Origin: CALDUY01 sp046350255
Lineage (GTDB): Bacteria > Planctomycetota > Planctomycetia > Gemmatales > Gemmataceae
Assembly (NCBI GenBank): GCA_046350255.1
Contig: JAXMAV010000011.1
Span: forward strand, 248,001-312,000
Direction: 5' to 3'
Length of the DNA: 64,000 nucleotides
The notes below the pieces were generated by a model. The model worked only from the letters and a program-made list of their open reading frames with translations. It did not search any database and had not been told where the DNA came from. Shown in pieces: positions 17,685-25,770 of the stretch (position 1 is its first letter; every line of letters starts with the position of its first letter). Both the position numbers and the translations under genes were made by a program.

Positions 17685-20411
17685 TTACTCCGATGGTAGT
17701 GCTTCACCCTCGACCAGGCCCTGAGCCTCGGCCTGTACCCGGGCTAGCGAAGCGATGCGATCGCCCTCATGCAGGTTCATCAGGCGCACGCCCTGGGTGT
17801 TCCGGCCGACGATGCGGATCTCGCTGGCGTGGGTCCGGTTCACCATGCCACCGATGGTAATCAGCAGGATTTCCTCGTGATCCCGCACCGCGCTGACTCC
17901 CACCACACGGCCGTTGCGTTCGGTGGTCCGTACGTCACGGATTCCCTTGCCCCCGCGCCGTTGCTTCCGATAGGACATCGAGGATCGAGGAGATTCGCCC
18001 TCCACATTCTCTTCACCGACGGGCTCGGCGGCGATTTCTTCCACCTCCTCTTCGACCTCCTCGCTGGTGACGGCGGCGGTGTTGGCCCCGAAGGGCGTCC
18101 GCTTGCCGTAGCCGTTGGCGCACACCGTCAGGAGGTAACCATCGGGATCGGCCACAACCATGCCAACCAGTTCGTCCTCGGCCATCAAGGAGATACCCTT
18201 GACCCCCCGAGTGTCGCGACCCATGGGACGCGCGTCGCTCTCGTCGAATCGAATGGCCATTCCGTTGCGCGTGCAGAGAAGAACTTCATCGCCTGGCCGG
18301 ACCATGGCCACATCAATCAGCGTGTCTCCTTCGTCGAGGCTGATACCGATGATGCCGCCCGCCTTGGGTCGGCAATAGTTGCGCAGGGGAGTCTTCTTAA
18401 CCAGGCCCCGGCGCGTGGCCATAAGCAGGTGCAAACCATCGGCGTCACTCCGGTCAGCGTCGAGATGGCGTACCGGGATGACGCTGGTAATCCGTTCCTC
18501 GGATCGAAGTTCCAGCACGTTGGCCATCGCTCTACCTGCCGAGATGCGGCTGCCCTCGGGAATACTCAGCACTCGTAACCAGTATAGCTGACCCAGGTTG
18601 GTGAAGCACAGCAGGTAGGCATGGGTGCTGGCCACGTAGAAATGTTCGATGAAGTCATCGTCGCGCGTCGAGCCGCCAGAGACACCTCGCCCACCGCGAT
18701 GTTGCGTCCGGTAGGTGGTCAGGGGCAGCCGTTTGATGTAACCCTTGTGGCTGATGGTAACGGCCTGGTCTTCCTCGGGGATGAGATCCTCGGCGGTGAG
18801 ATGGGCAGCCTCGCCGGTGATCTCGGTGCGGCGATCGTCGCCGTACTTGTCGCGGAGGTGCAGGAGGTCTTTCTTGATGACGTCGAGGATATTCCGCTCG
18901 GTCGAGAGTAGCTCCTCGTAGGAGAGAATCTGCGAGCGCAGGTCGGCGTACTCCTTGAGGATCTCGTCGCGTTGCAAGCGGGCGAGCTGGCCCAGCTGCA
19001 TCCGGACAACGGCCTCGGCCTGAGCCTCGGTCATGTGGTACTCATCGAGCCGGCCAATTTCTCGCTGCAGCGCCTCGAAGTTGCTGGCACCAAGGGCACG
19101 CTCGAGCACCGAGGCCGCCACGGTCATGTGGATGAGCCGAACCTTGGCGTCTTCTCGGCTGGCGGCCTCGCGGCAGATGCGGATCACCTCGTCCAGCGAC
19201 GAGATGGCGATGAGCTGGCCTTCCAGCACATGAGAGCGCCTCTTGGCCTCGCGTAACAGGTACTCCGTGCGGCGTCGAATGACCTCTTTCCGGTGACGCA
19301 GGTACTCCTCGAGCATCTGTTTCAACGAGATCGCTCGGGGCCGGCCATCGACGAGTGTTAGCAGAATGATGCTGGTGGTCTGCTCGAGCGGGGAATACTG
19401 GTAGAGCTGATTCAGAATCAGGTGTGCATCAGCATCGCGCTTGAGGTACAGGACCAGCCGGACCGGTTCGCCGTTACGAGCTGCCGACTCGTCGCGGATT
19501 TCGCGGATTCCCTTGATCTTCTCGTCCTTGACGAGTTTTCCGATGGCCTCGGCGACCCGGTTGCGCGTCTGCTGATAGGGCACCTCAGAGACGACGATCA
19601 TCGATTCGCGGCGTTCCTCGATGATCTCCGCACGGGCGCGAAGGGTTATCTTGCCGCGACCAGTGGTGTAGCCGTCGAGAATGCCCTGGCGGCCGCAGAT
19701 GATGCCTCCGGTGGGAAAATCCGGTCCGGGAACAATCTGGAGCAGCTGGAGGATGGATGTCTCGGGTTCGTCGATCAGTCGCACCAGGGCATCGCAGATT
19801 TCGCGAAGATTGTGAGGGGGAATGTCGGTGGCCATGCCCACGGCGATGCCATCCGAACCGTTGACCAGCAGGTTGGGAAACTTGCTGGGCAGGACCAGCG
19901 GTTCGCGGTACTTGCCATCGTAGCTGTCGATATAGTCGACCGTGTCGTATTCGAGGTCGGCCAGCATCTCGGCACCGATCGGAGTGAGTCGCGCCTCGGT
20001 GTAACGATGGGCAGCTGGTGGTAGGCCGGCGATGGAGCCGAAGTTCCCCTGGGGGTGGACCAGAGGATAGCGCATGTTCCAGTCCTGGGCCATGCGCACC
20101 AGGGTGGGATAGATCGATTGATCGCCATGCGGGTGGTAGCGCTTCATCGTCTCGCCTATGATGCCCGCGCACTTGCTCGTGGAGGCCGAGGGACTTAGTC
20201 CCAGGTCGTTCATGGCGACCAGGATGCGGCGTTGCGAGGGTTTGAGGCCATCACGCACGTCAGGTAGGGCCCGACTGACGATGACACTCATGGCGTAGTG
20301 GAGGTAGCTATCCTTCAACTCGTCGGCAATGTCCAGAGCGGCAAAGCCATCGCCGTTTCCTTCGGGGACCACAGGGGGCGGTGGTGGTGGTGGGGTCGCG
20401 TCGGAAGCCAC
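17685..20411 (-). CDS. gyrA: DNA gyrase subunit A
   Basis: This 908-residue protein starts at a GTG at 20411 with GAGGAG 7 nt upstream; upstream codons in this frame show no family character. The breakage-reunion domain is complete, with catalytic Tyr137 in AAHRYTEARL. The C-terminal DNA-wrapping propeller carries GyrA-box-like motifs QHRGGRG and, later, QRRGGKG. Three oddities stand out. Residues 7-13 are seven prolines. The residues matching E. coli Ser83 and Asp87 are Gln98 and Pro102 (HPHGDQSIYPT). An acidic insert of about 37 residues (about 774-810) interrupts the last part of the propeller. gyrB is not in the window. A ParC-like paralogue is the main alternative. Confidence 0.92.
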   Translation of the reverse strand: MASDATPPPPPPPVVPEGNGDGFAALDIADELKDSYLHYAMSVIVSRALPDVRDGLKPSQRRILVAMNDLGLSPSASTSKCAGIIGETMKRYHPHGDQSIYPTLVRMAQDWNMRYPLVHPQGNFGSIAGLPPAAHRYTEARLTPIGAEMLADLEYDTVDYIDSYDGKYREPLVLPSKFPNLLVNGSDGIAVGMATDIPPHNLREICDALVRLIDEPETSILQLLQIVPGPDFPTGGIICGRQGILDGYTTGRGKITLRARAEIIEERRESMIVVSEVPYQQTRNRVAEAIGKLVKDEKIKGIREIRDESAARNGEPVRLVLYLKRDADAHLILNQLYQYSPLEQTTSIILLTLVDGRPRAISLKQMLEEYLRHRKEVIRRRTEYLLREAKRRSHVLEGQLIAISSLDEVIRICREAASREDAKVRLIHMTVAASVLERALGASNFEALQREIGRLDEYHMTEAQAEAVVRMQLGQLARLQRDEILKEYADLRSQILSYEELLSTERNILDVIKKDLLHLRDKYGDDRRTEITGEAAHLTAEDLIPEEDQAVTISHKGYIKRLPLTTYRTQHRGGRGVSGGSTRDDDFIEHFYVASTHAYLLCFTNLGQLYWLRVLSIPEGSRISAGRAMANVLELRSEERITSVIPVRHLDADRSDADGLHLLMATRRGLVKKTPLRNYCRPKAGGIIGISLDEGDTLIDVAMVRPGDEVLLCTRNGMAIRFDESDARPMGRDTRGVKGISLMAEDELVGMVVADPDGYLLTVCANGYGKRTPFGANTAAVTSEEVEEEVEEIAAEPVGEENVEGESPRSSMSYRKQRRGGKGIRDVRTTERNGRVVGVSAVRDHEEILLITIGGMVNRTHASEIRIVGRNTQGVRLMNLHEGDRIASLARVQAEAQGLVEGEALPSE
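20373..20393 (-). repeat. Poly-proline codon tract near the gyrA start
   Basis: Seven consecutive proline codons (four CCA, then CCG, CCC, CCT, read on the minus strand) encode residues 7-13 of GyrA. Runs of three or more prolines usually stall ribosomes unless relieved by elongation factor P. Confidence 0.85.
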
Positions 20412-20418
20412 AGTCACT

Positions 20419-20424
20419 CTCCTC
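20419..20424 (-). promoter_or_regulatory. Ribosome binding site fixing the gyrA GTG start
   Basis: GAGGAG on the minus strand, 7 nt upstream of the GTG at 20411. It is the best ribosome site in this part of the frame and supports a GTG start over the longer reading back to 20699. Confidence 0.75.
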
Positions 20425-20484
20425 ACATGCAAATCACACCGGCGGGACGTCGGCACCTTGTTGCCGCCAGGGCAAGGAAGAGTT

Positions 20485-20513
20485 ATTGTACCACATCGGG
20501 TGCCCCGTCTCCA
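20485..20513 (-). promoter_or_regulatory. Candidate gyrA promoter
   Basis: On the minus strand TGGAGA (20508-20513) and TACAAT (20485-20490) are spaced by 17 bp. The -10 box matches five of six consensus bases, the -35 box four of six. It lies 73 bp upstream of the gyrA start, in the 191-bp gap between gyrA and the divergent gene at 20603. Confidence 0.45.
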
Positions 20514-20602
20514 CTTTGGCAGGCGAGCGGGGCGCGAGGCCGCCGCGAATCCGGGCGGCTCCCCTGTCGGATGCGCCGTTTCCTGGAGCTGGAGATCTGA
20601 AG

Positions 20603-21004
20603 ATGCGTACTCTGCTTTCCGTGGTGCTGGTGTTGGGCCTGGTTGGCTTCGTGCAGGCCGAGGACAAGGCAGATGACACCCCGGCGGCCGCCAAGGCACG
20701 CAAGCTGCTCAAGCAGAAGCTCTCAGTGGACTACAAGAACACCCGGCTGGAAGACGTCAAGAACGAGCTGATGGAGGAGGTGAAGGGCCTCAAGATTATG
20801 CTCGACGCCAAGGGCGGCGTGTCGAGGAACCGCACCGTGACGTTCAAGGGCAAGGAAGCGACCATCGAGGAGATCCTTGAAGGTGTGTGCAAGAACCTTG
20901 GCGGTCTGGGCTACATCGTGGTATCGAAGAAGGGAAATGCCTACGACGGCACCATCATGATTCGCGTCGGCGAGGAGCGCGGGTACGAGAAGGAAAAGAA
21001 GTAG
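20603..21004 (+). CDS. Small exported protein with STN-like (secretin/TonB N-terminal) region
   Basis: This 133-residue protein has a clear Sec signal peptide (MRTLLSVVLVLGLVGFVQAED, cleavage likely after QA). The mature part holds one compact region, from KLSVDYKNTRLEDVKNEL to an EATIEEILEGVCKNL stretch, that resembles the beta-alpha-beta STN fold of secretin and TonB receptor N-termini. This kind of small planctomycete periplasmic protein is common, with unknown function. The ATG at 20603 lies about 10 nt after CTGGAG. It is divergent from gyrA. Confidence 0.75.
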   Translation: MRTLLSVVLVLGLVGFVQAEDKADDTPAAAKARKLLKQKLSVDYKNTRLEDVKNELMEEVKGLKIMLDAKGGVSRNRTVTFKGKEATIEEILEGVCKNLGGLGYIVVSKKGNAYDGTIMIRVGEERGYEKEKK

Positions 21005-21106
21005 GCCGACGAGCCAGAGGCCAATCCAGGTTCATTCCCGCTGCCATGCGAACGGCCTCGTCGGAGGTCCTGCGACGAGCCAGGACAGACCGGCAGGCCG
21101 TTTCCC

Positions 21107-21760
21107 ATGGTACCTCCTTTCCAGGAAGGTGACGTGTTCCCTGATCCTTCCACGTTCGATGCCCAGGGCCTGATCGCCGTGGGGGGCGATCTGTCTCCTC
21201 GGCGGCTGCTGGCGGCCTACAGCCAGGGGATCTTTCCCTGGTACAACGAGGACACCCCCGTACTCTGGTGGTCACCCGACCCCCGAGGCATCTTTGAGCT
21301 GGACGGCCTGCATGTGTCGCGACGCCTGGCTCGCACTGCGCGATCGAGCAAGTTCTCCTTCACGCTGGACACCGCCTTTGGCCAGGTCATCCGGGCCTGT
21401 GCCGACCGGGAAGAGGGAACCTGGATTCTTCCCGAGATGATCGCCGCATACGAGACACTGCACCGGCTGGATCATGCCCACAGCATCGAGGTCTGGTGCG
21501 AGGGGGAACTGGCGGGGGGGCTCTATGGCGTGGCCATCGGCGGCCTGTTCGCCGGCGAATCGATGTTCAGCCGGGTGCGTGATGGGTCTAAGCTGGCTCT
21601 GGTGCACTTGGTGCCGCACCTGCGCGAACGCGGCTTCCGTCTCTTCGACATTCAGTATGTCAATGATCACACGGCCAGCCTGGGTGCAGTGTCGATCTCC
21701 CGGAGTGAGTATTTGCGCAGGGTGCGCGAGGCGATCAGGTTGCCCGTGACCTTTCGCTGA
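21107..21760 (+). CDS. aat: Leucyl/phenylalanyl-tRNA-protein transferase
   Basis: This 217-residue enzyme transfers Leu or Phe from tRNA to proteins with N-terminal Arg or Lys, marking them for ClpAP-type degradation in the N-end rule pathway. Family signatures are complete: FPDP near the start, GLIAVGGDLSPRRLLAAYS, GIFPWY, WWSPDPRG, GGLYGVAIGGLFAGESMFS, and FDIQYVNDHTASLGA. The length is normal. Its last 26 bp overlap the 3' end of the convergent TVP38 gene. It is cytoplasmic. Confidence 0.95.
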   Translation: MVPPFQEGDVFPDPSTFDAQGLIAVGGDLSPRRLLAAYSQGIFPWYNEDTPVLWWSPDPRGIFELDGLHVSRRLARTARSSKFSFTLDTAFGQVIRACADREEGTWILPEMIAAYETLHRLDHAHSIEVWCEGELAGGLYGVAIGGLFAGESMFSRVRDGSKLALVHLVPHLRERGFRLFDIQYVNDHTASLGAVSISRSEYLRRVREAIRLPVTFR

Positions 21761-22454
21761 TCCAGCGAATCAGATATCGCACTACCAGGGGCAGCACGCC
21801 AATCAGGGTCAGGGCCAGGAGAAAGCTGGGGGAAAGCACATCGCGCGGATCCTGGATGTGAGCGATCTCCGTGCCGGCGTTGACGAGGACGAACGTGGCC
21901 GGCAACATACCCAGCCAGCTGACTCCGGCGAAGACCCAAAGCGGCAGCGGCGTCAATCCCATACCCAGGTTGATGAGGAAGAACGGCACCACGGGCATCA
22001 TGCGGAGGGTGAGCAGGAACCAGGCTCCATCGCGTTCGATACCTCGTTCGATGGGCATTAGCCGACCAGCGAACTGGTAGCGGATCCAGTCTCGGAACAG
22101 GTAGCGGCTGGCGAGAAAGGCCAGGCAGGCACCTCCGGTGGAGGCCAGGCTAACCAGGAGCGGTCCCAGCCAGCGGCCGAAGAGTGCTCCTCCCAGGAGC
22201 GACAGTGGGATCGAAAAAGGCAAGGAGAGGGCCGTCGAGGTGACATACAGAATGAAATACAGGGTGATGGCCAGGACCAGGTGGTCTGCGGTTAGCTGCT
22301 GCCAGTAGGCAACACGGGAGTGGACCTGGTCCCAGCGCAGCTGCTCGTGCAGGCCAGTGAGATAAACCGAGGCCACTAGCAGCCCGAACAGGGCGACGAG
22401 TGCGAGGCGCGGCCAGGGAGCCCGAGGTGGTCTGGCTGGGGGCTCTAGCGACAT
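21735..22454 (-). CDS. TVP38/TMEM64 family (SNARE-associated, DedA-like) membrane protein
   Basis: This 239-residue protein has about five to six hydrophobic segments and the family core: FSIPLSLLGGALFG, then LASTGGACLAFLASRYLFRDW, and later MMPVVPFFLINLGMGLTPL. Members are inner-membrane proteins of the DedA/VTT superfamily, linked to lipid scrambling or envelope homeostasis. The start is an ATG with GGGAGG 6 nt upstream. The 3' end overlaps aat by 26 bp. Confidence 0.9.
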   Translation of the reverse strand: MSLEPPARPPRAPWPRLALVALFGLLVASVYLTGLHEQLRWDQVHSRVAYWQQLTADHLVLAITLYFILYVTSTALSLPFSIPLSLLGGALFGRWLGPLLVSLASTGGACLAFLASRYLFRDWIRYQFAGRLMPIERGIERDGAWFLLTLRMMPVVPFFLINLGMGLTPLPLWVFAGVSWLGMLPATFVLVNAGTEIAHIQDPRDVLSPSFLLALTLIGVLPLVVRYLIRWISERSRAT

Positions 22455-22557
22455 GAATGGCCTCCCGGCGAATGATGCCAGGAGTTATAGAGATTGAAGG
22501 CGCGATACGCTACTGGCGTGTGCCCGCCTCGAGGAGCCCGGTGGAGATTCCGCAGCC

Positions 22558-23694
22558 ATGCAGGACCCAGTTCGCCAGGAAGTGATTGCCCTGGCTCACA
22601 CGGTGGTGATCAAGGTAGGTACGAACGTGCTGGCGCGGCCGGACGGCTCGCTCGATCCTGCCCGGTTTCAGGCACTGGCCGACCAGATCCAGCGGCTGCG
22701 GGACTCGGGCCGGAAGGTATGTCTGGTCAGCTCGGGGGCAATCGGCGCCGGGGTGGGGCGGCTCGAACTGGGCAAGCGCCCGACTGATTTGCGCCAGCTG
22801 CAAGCGTGCGCTGCCGTGGGCCAGCCGTTCCTCATGCGAGCTTGGGAAGACTGCCTGGCGCGGCATGGCATTCCCACCGCACAGCTGCTTCTGACGGCGT
22901 CGGACTTTGACAGTCGGACGCGCTACCTGAACATCCGCAACACAATCGTCACGCTCTTCGAGTGGGGCGCCTTGCCGATCATCAACGAGAACGATACCGT
23001 CAGCGTGGCCGAGATCAAGTTTGGCGACAACGATCATCTCGCAGCCATGGTTGCCAATCTGCTGCAAGCGCCGCTTCTGGTCCTGCTCAGCGTGGTGGAC
23101 GGGCTATTCACGGCTGATCCCACCCAGGATCCATCGGCCCAGGCGATTCCCACCGTGGCGAGCATCGACGGCGAGGTGCTGGGCAAGGCACAGGCCAGCA
23201 AGAGCGCCCTCGGCACCGGAGGGATGCGAAGCAAGCTGCGGGCGGCGCGATTAGTTACCGTCGCGGGAGAGTCGGTGATCATGGCCAGCGGGCATCGTGC
23301 CGGAGTGCTTGACGCCATTTTCCGCGCCGAGGCTGTCGGCACGCTCTTTCTGCCGCATGCTACCACTCTGCCTGCCTGGAAACGCTGGCTGGGTTACACC
23401 GCCCGGCCGCGCGGCAAGGTGGTGGTCGATCCCGGAGCGCGGAACGCCGTGCAACACCAGGGCCGCAGCCTGCTGGCTATCGGGGTTGTCCAGGTGAGTG
23501 GTTCCTTCGGCAAGGGCGATGTCGTCTCCATCTGTGATCCCGAGGGCGTTGAATTTGCCCGGGGGCTGACCAACTATCCAGCCTCGGCAGTCGATCGGTT
23601 GCGAGGGGTACGCACCGAACAGATCCGCGATGTCCTGGGGTCGTGCCCCTACGAGGAGGTCATTCACCGCGACAACCTGGTGGTCATCTTGTGA
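22558..23694 (+). CDS. proB: Glutamate 5-kinase
   Basis: This 378-residue enzyme phosphorylates glutamate as the first step of proline synthesis. The amino-acid kinase domain spans about residues 10-270: TVVIKVGTNVLA, LVSSGAIGAGVGRL, LPIINENDTVSV, KFGDNDHLAA, and GTGGMRSKLRAARL. A C-terminal PUA domain follows (about 285-370). The length is normal for the PUA-containing form. proA is not adjacent, unlike in many bacteria. The last 11 bp overlap the convergent HEAT-repeat gene. Confidence 0.95.
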   Translation: MQDPVRQEVIALAHTVVIKVGTNVLARPDGSLDPARFQALADQIQRLRDSGRKVCLVSSGAIGAGVGRLELGKRPTDLRQLQACAAVGQPFLMRAWEDCLARHGIPTAQLLLTASDFDSRTRYLNIRNTIVTLFEWGALPIINENDTVSVAEIKFGDNDHLAAMVANLLQAPLLVLLSVVDGLFTADPTQDPSAQAIPTVASIDGEVLGKAQASKSALGTGGMRSKLRAARLVTVAGESVIMASGHRAGVLDAIFRAEAVGTLFLPHATTLPAWKRWLGYTARPRGKVVVDPGARNAVQHQGRSLLAIGVVQVSGSFGKGDVVSICDPEGVEFARGLTNYPASAVDRLRGVRTEQIRDVLGSCPYEEVIHRDNLVVIL

Positions 23695-25705
23695 ACCCTG
23701 GGGGTTCATCGCCGAAGAGAGCCGAAGCGGCCGCACTGGCCTCCGATCGAAGGCCGGGGAAGCGTTCGAGAATGGCGTAGAGGGCGGAAAGCACCTTGCG
23801 TGCCTGGCCGATCAGCTCGCTTGGAAACAGAGCCGCGGCGAACTGCAGGGCGTGGCAGGCGGCACGACACTCCTCCGCACTGGCTGCTTCCACCACCTGT
23901 TCTAGCGCCGTTAGCATGGCTCCGGGTTGGCGGATGCACTGGGGAAGGTCGAGCGCGGGGCTGGCGGGCTGGAGGGGTGGTGCCACCCGGGCCAGAGTGC
24001 GCAGCGTCGCCTCGATCAGGCGTTGCCGCCAGGCAGGGTCGAGGGCCTCCTCCATCCAGCGGCTGAGGATCGTCCGCAGGGCCAGTCCGCGCACGTCCTG
24101 GTCGGGATCCTCGAGGGCAGCGAGCAAGAATGGAATGGCCTCGGCAGGGCCGTCGAGCAGGCTGTCAGTGGCGGCGCGACGCAGCACAGGGTTGGGATGC
24201 TCGCGGGCGATTTCCAGCACCTCGTCGGCGGCCCCACCCCGCGCCAGCAGCGAGCACAGAAGGTGTGCCACGAACGGATCGGACCACTCGCTCTCAAACT
24301 CCTGTAGCCCTGCCCAGGCCAGCTGCAGCACCGCGCCATCGAGATGCGGGAAAAGAAGCCGAGCGCGACGATACCTCAACGGCCGTCCTTCCGGGGCAGC
24401 GCCCGTTCGCAGCGCAGCCAGGAGTTCCTCGCCGGCCAGTGCTCCCGACCGTTGCAACGCCGAGGCGATGTTGGGTAACTCCTCATCGGTATGGAGATAG
24501 GCCGTCAGCAGCCCGCGCACCGCATGGGGCGAGGGAGGACCTAGTCGGGCGACACGGTCGGCGAAGCGCTCGGCTCCTTCGGGTTGATGCCCGATCAGAT
24601 CGAAGAGATCCAGAGGCAGGTCGGGGCAGGCCCCCAGCGCCCACAGGGCCGTTCCATGCAGGTGCGGGTCTCCGCGGCGCAGCACCTCGAACAGAATGTC
24701 GGGTACCGGTTCGTCCGGTTGCCCAGCGACGGCCAGGGCAGTGGCGGCAGCCACGCGCACCGTCAGGAGATTGTGGGACAGCGCTTCCCGGTAACAGGGT
24801 ATCACCGGGTCAGGCATCGGGATCAACTCGCTGGAAGCATCACGCCAGAGGATCGCCTGCAATACCTCCTGGAAGTGGTCGTGGAAGTGCGAATCCAGTG
24901 CCTCGAAGATGGCCGGGATCACGTGCGGATGCTGGTCCTTCAGCGCTCCCAGCACCAAGGTGGCACGGCTGCGGATGCGGTTGGAAGGGGAGCGAAGCCC
25001 ATGTAGTAGCTGTGGGATGGCCGCGGAACCCAGGCGGAAGATAGCGGGGCTAGGTTCTGAAGCGCCGGGCATCTGTAGCAGGTCCGGTAGGACATCTAGC
25101 GCATCCTCTCCCAGGTGATGCACGACGGCCTCGGCGCGGGTACGCACGTTGGAGTCAGGATGCGCCAGGGCTTCGCGCACCTGGGGCAGACCGCGCGAGC
25201 CCAGGCGAGCCAGGCTTTCTACCCGCGCCTGCTCCAGTGGCCAAAGTCGGCCTACATCGGCCGTCAGCAACACGACAATGGCCGCTTCGCTTTCCGGCCC
25301 CAGTGCACAGAGGAGACGCAGTGCTTCCACCTTCTCCGCAGGCGTGCCCACCTCGATCAGACCCAGACAGCTGGCGCGAAGTGACGTCAGATCGATCCCG
25401 CCCGCCTCGAGTAAAGCGATTAGCCCCGCTCGCAGCGATGGGGCAACTCCGCGCTGGAAGGCGGCAATCAGGAAGCGCAGACCGGCCTCCGGGGCTTGCT
25501 GCACCAGGATAGCGAGGACGGCCAGGACCTCCTCGGGTTCCTCGGCCACCGTCTGGCAGCGGACCAGGATCTCGTCGATCAACCAGGTTTGATCGAGGGT
25601 GGAGGCGCGAAACTCCCCCGCGAGTGCCACGCGCAGGCGCAACAGGAGCGTTGCCAGATCCATGTCATCCGGAATGGGCAGTGGAATGGGATGAGCGGAC
25701 GCCAT
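23684..25705 (-). CDS. HEAT-repeat protein
   Basis: This 673-residue protein starts at the ATG at 25705, preceded by AGGAA. It is built almost entirely of helical repeats of about 30-40 residues, with patterns such as RVAAATALAVAG, LHGTALWALGACPD, PVLRRAATDSLLDG and VRGLALRTILSRW. These are typical of HEAT/PBS-lyase-type repeats that form a protein-binding solenoid. No enzymatic domain, signal peptide or membrane helix is visible, so a cytoplasmic scaffold is the best guess. Partners are unknown. Confidence 0.8.
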   Translation of the reverse strand: MASAHPIPLPIPDDMDLATLLLRLRVALAGEFRASTLDQTWLIDEILVRCQTVAEEPEEVLAVLAILVQQAPEAGLRFLIAAFQRGVAPSLRAGLIALLEAGGIDLTSLRASCLGLIEVGTPAEKVEALRLLCALGPESEAAIVVLLTADVGRLWPLEQARVESLARLGSRGLPQVREALAHPDSNVRTRAEAVVHHLGEDALDVLPDLLQMPGASEPSPAIFRLGSAAIPQLLHGLRSPSNRIRSRATLVLGALKDQHPHVIPAIFEALDSHFHDHFQEVLQAILWRDASSELIPMPDPVIPCYREALSHNLLTVRVAAATALAVAGQPDEPVPDILFEVLRRGDPHLHGTALWALGACPDLPLDLFDLIGHQPEGAERFADRVARLGPPSPHAVRGLLTAYLHTDEELPNIASALQRSGALAGEELLAALRTGAAPEGRPLRYRRARLLFPHLDGAVLQLAWAGLQEFESEWSDPFVAHLLCSLLARGGAADEVLEIAREHPNPVLRRAATDSLLDGPAEAIPFLLAALEDPDQDVRGLALRTILSRWMEEALDPAWRQRLIEATLRTLARVAPPLQPASPALDLPQCIRQPGAMLTALEQVVEAASAEECRAACHALQFAAALFPSELIGQARKVLSALYAILERFPGLRSEASAAASALFGDEPPGFTR

Positions 25706-25770
25706 GGTCGCGTTCCTGGTGTTGTGGCAGGATACCAGGATTCTAGCATGGACCCGAGCGTGTGGCGGAA

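Noticed and set aside
21006..21064. Complementary CCGACGAG and CTCGTCGG after the small exported protein gene
   Set aside because: The loop of 43 nt is too long for a terminator, and no T tract follows.
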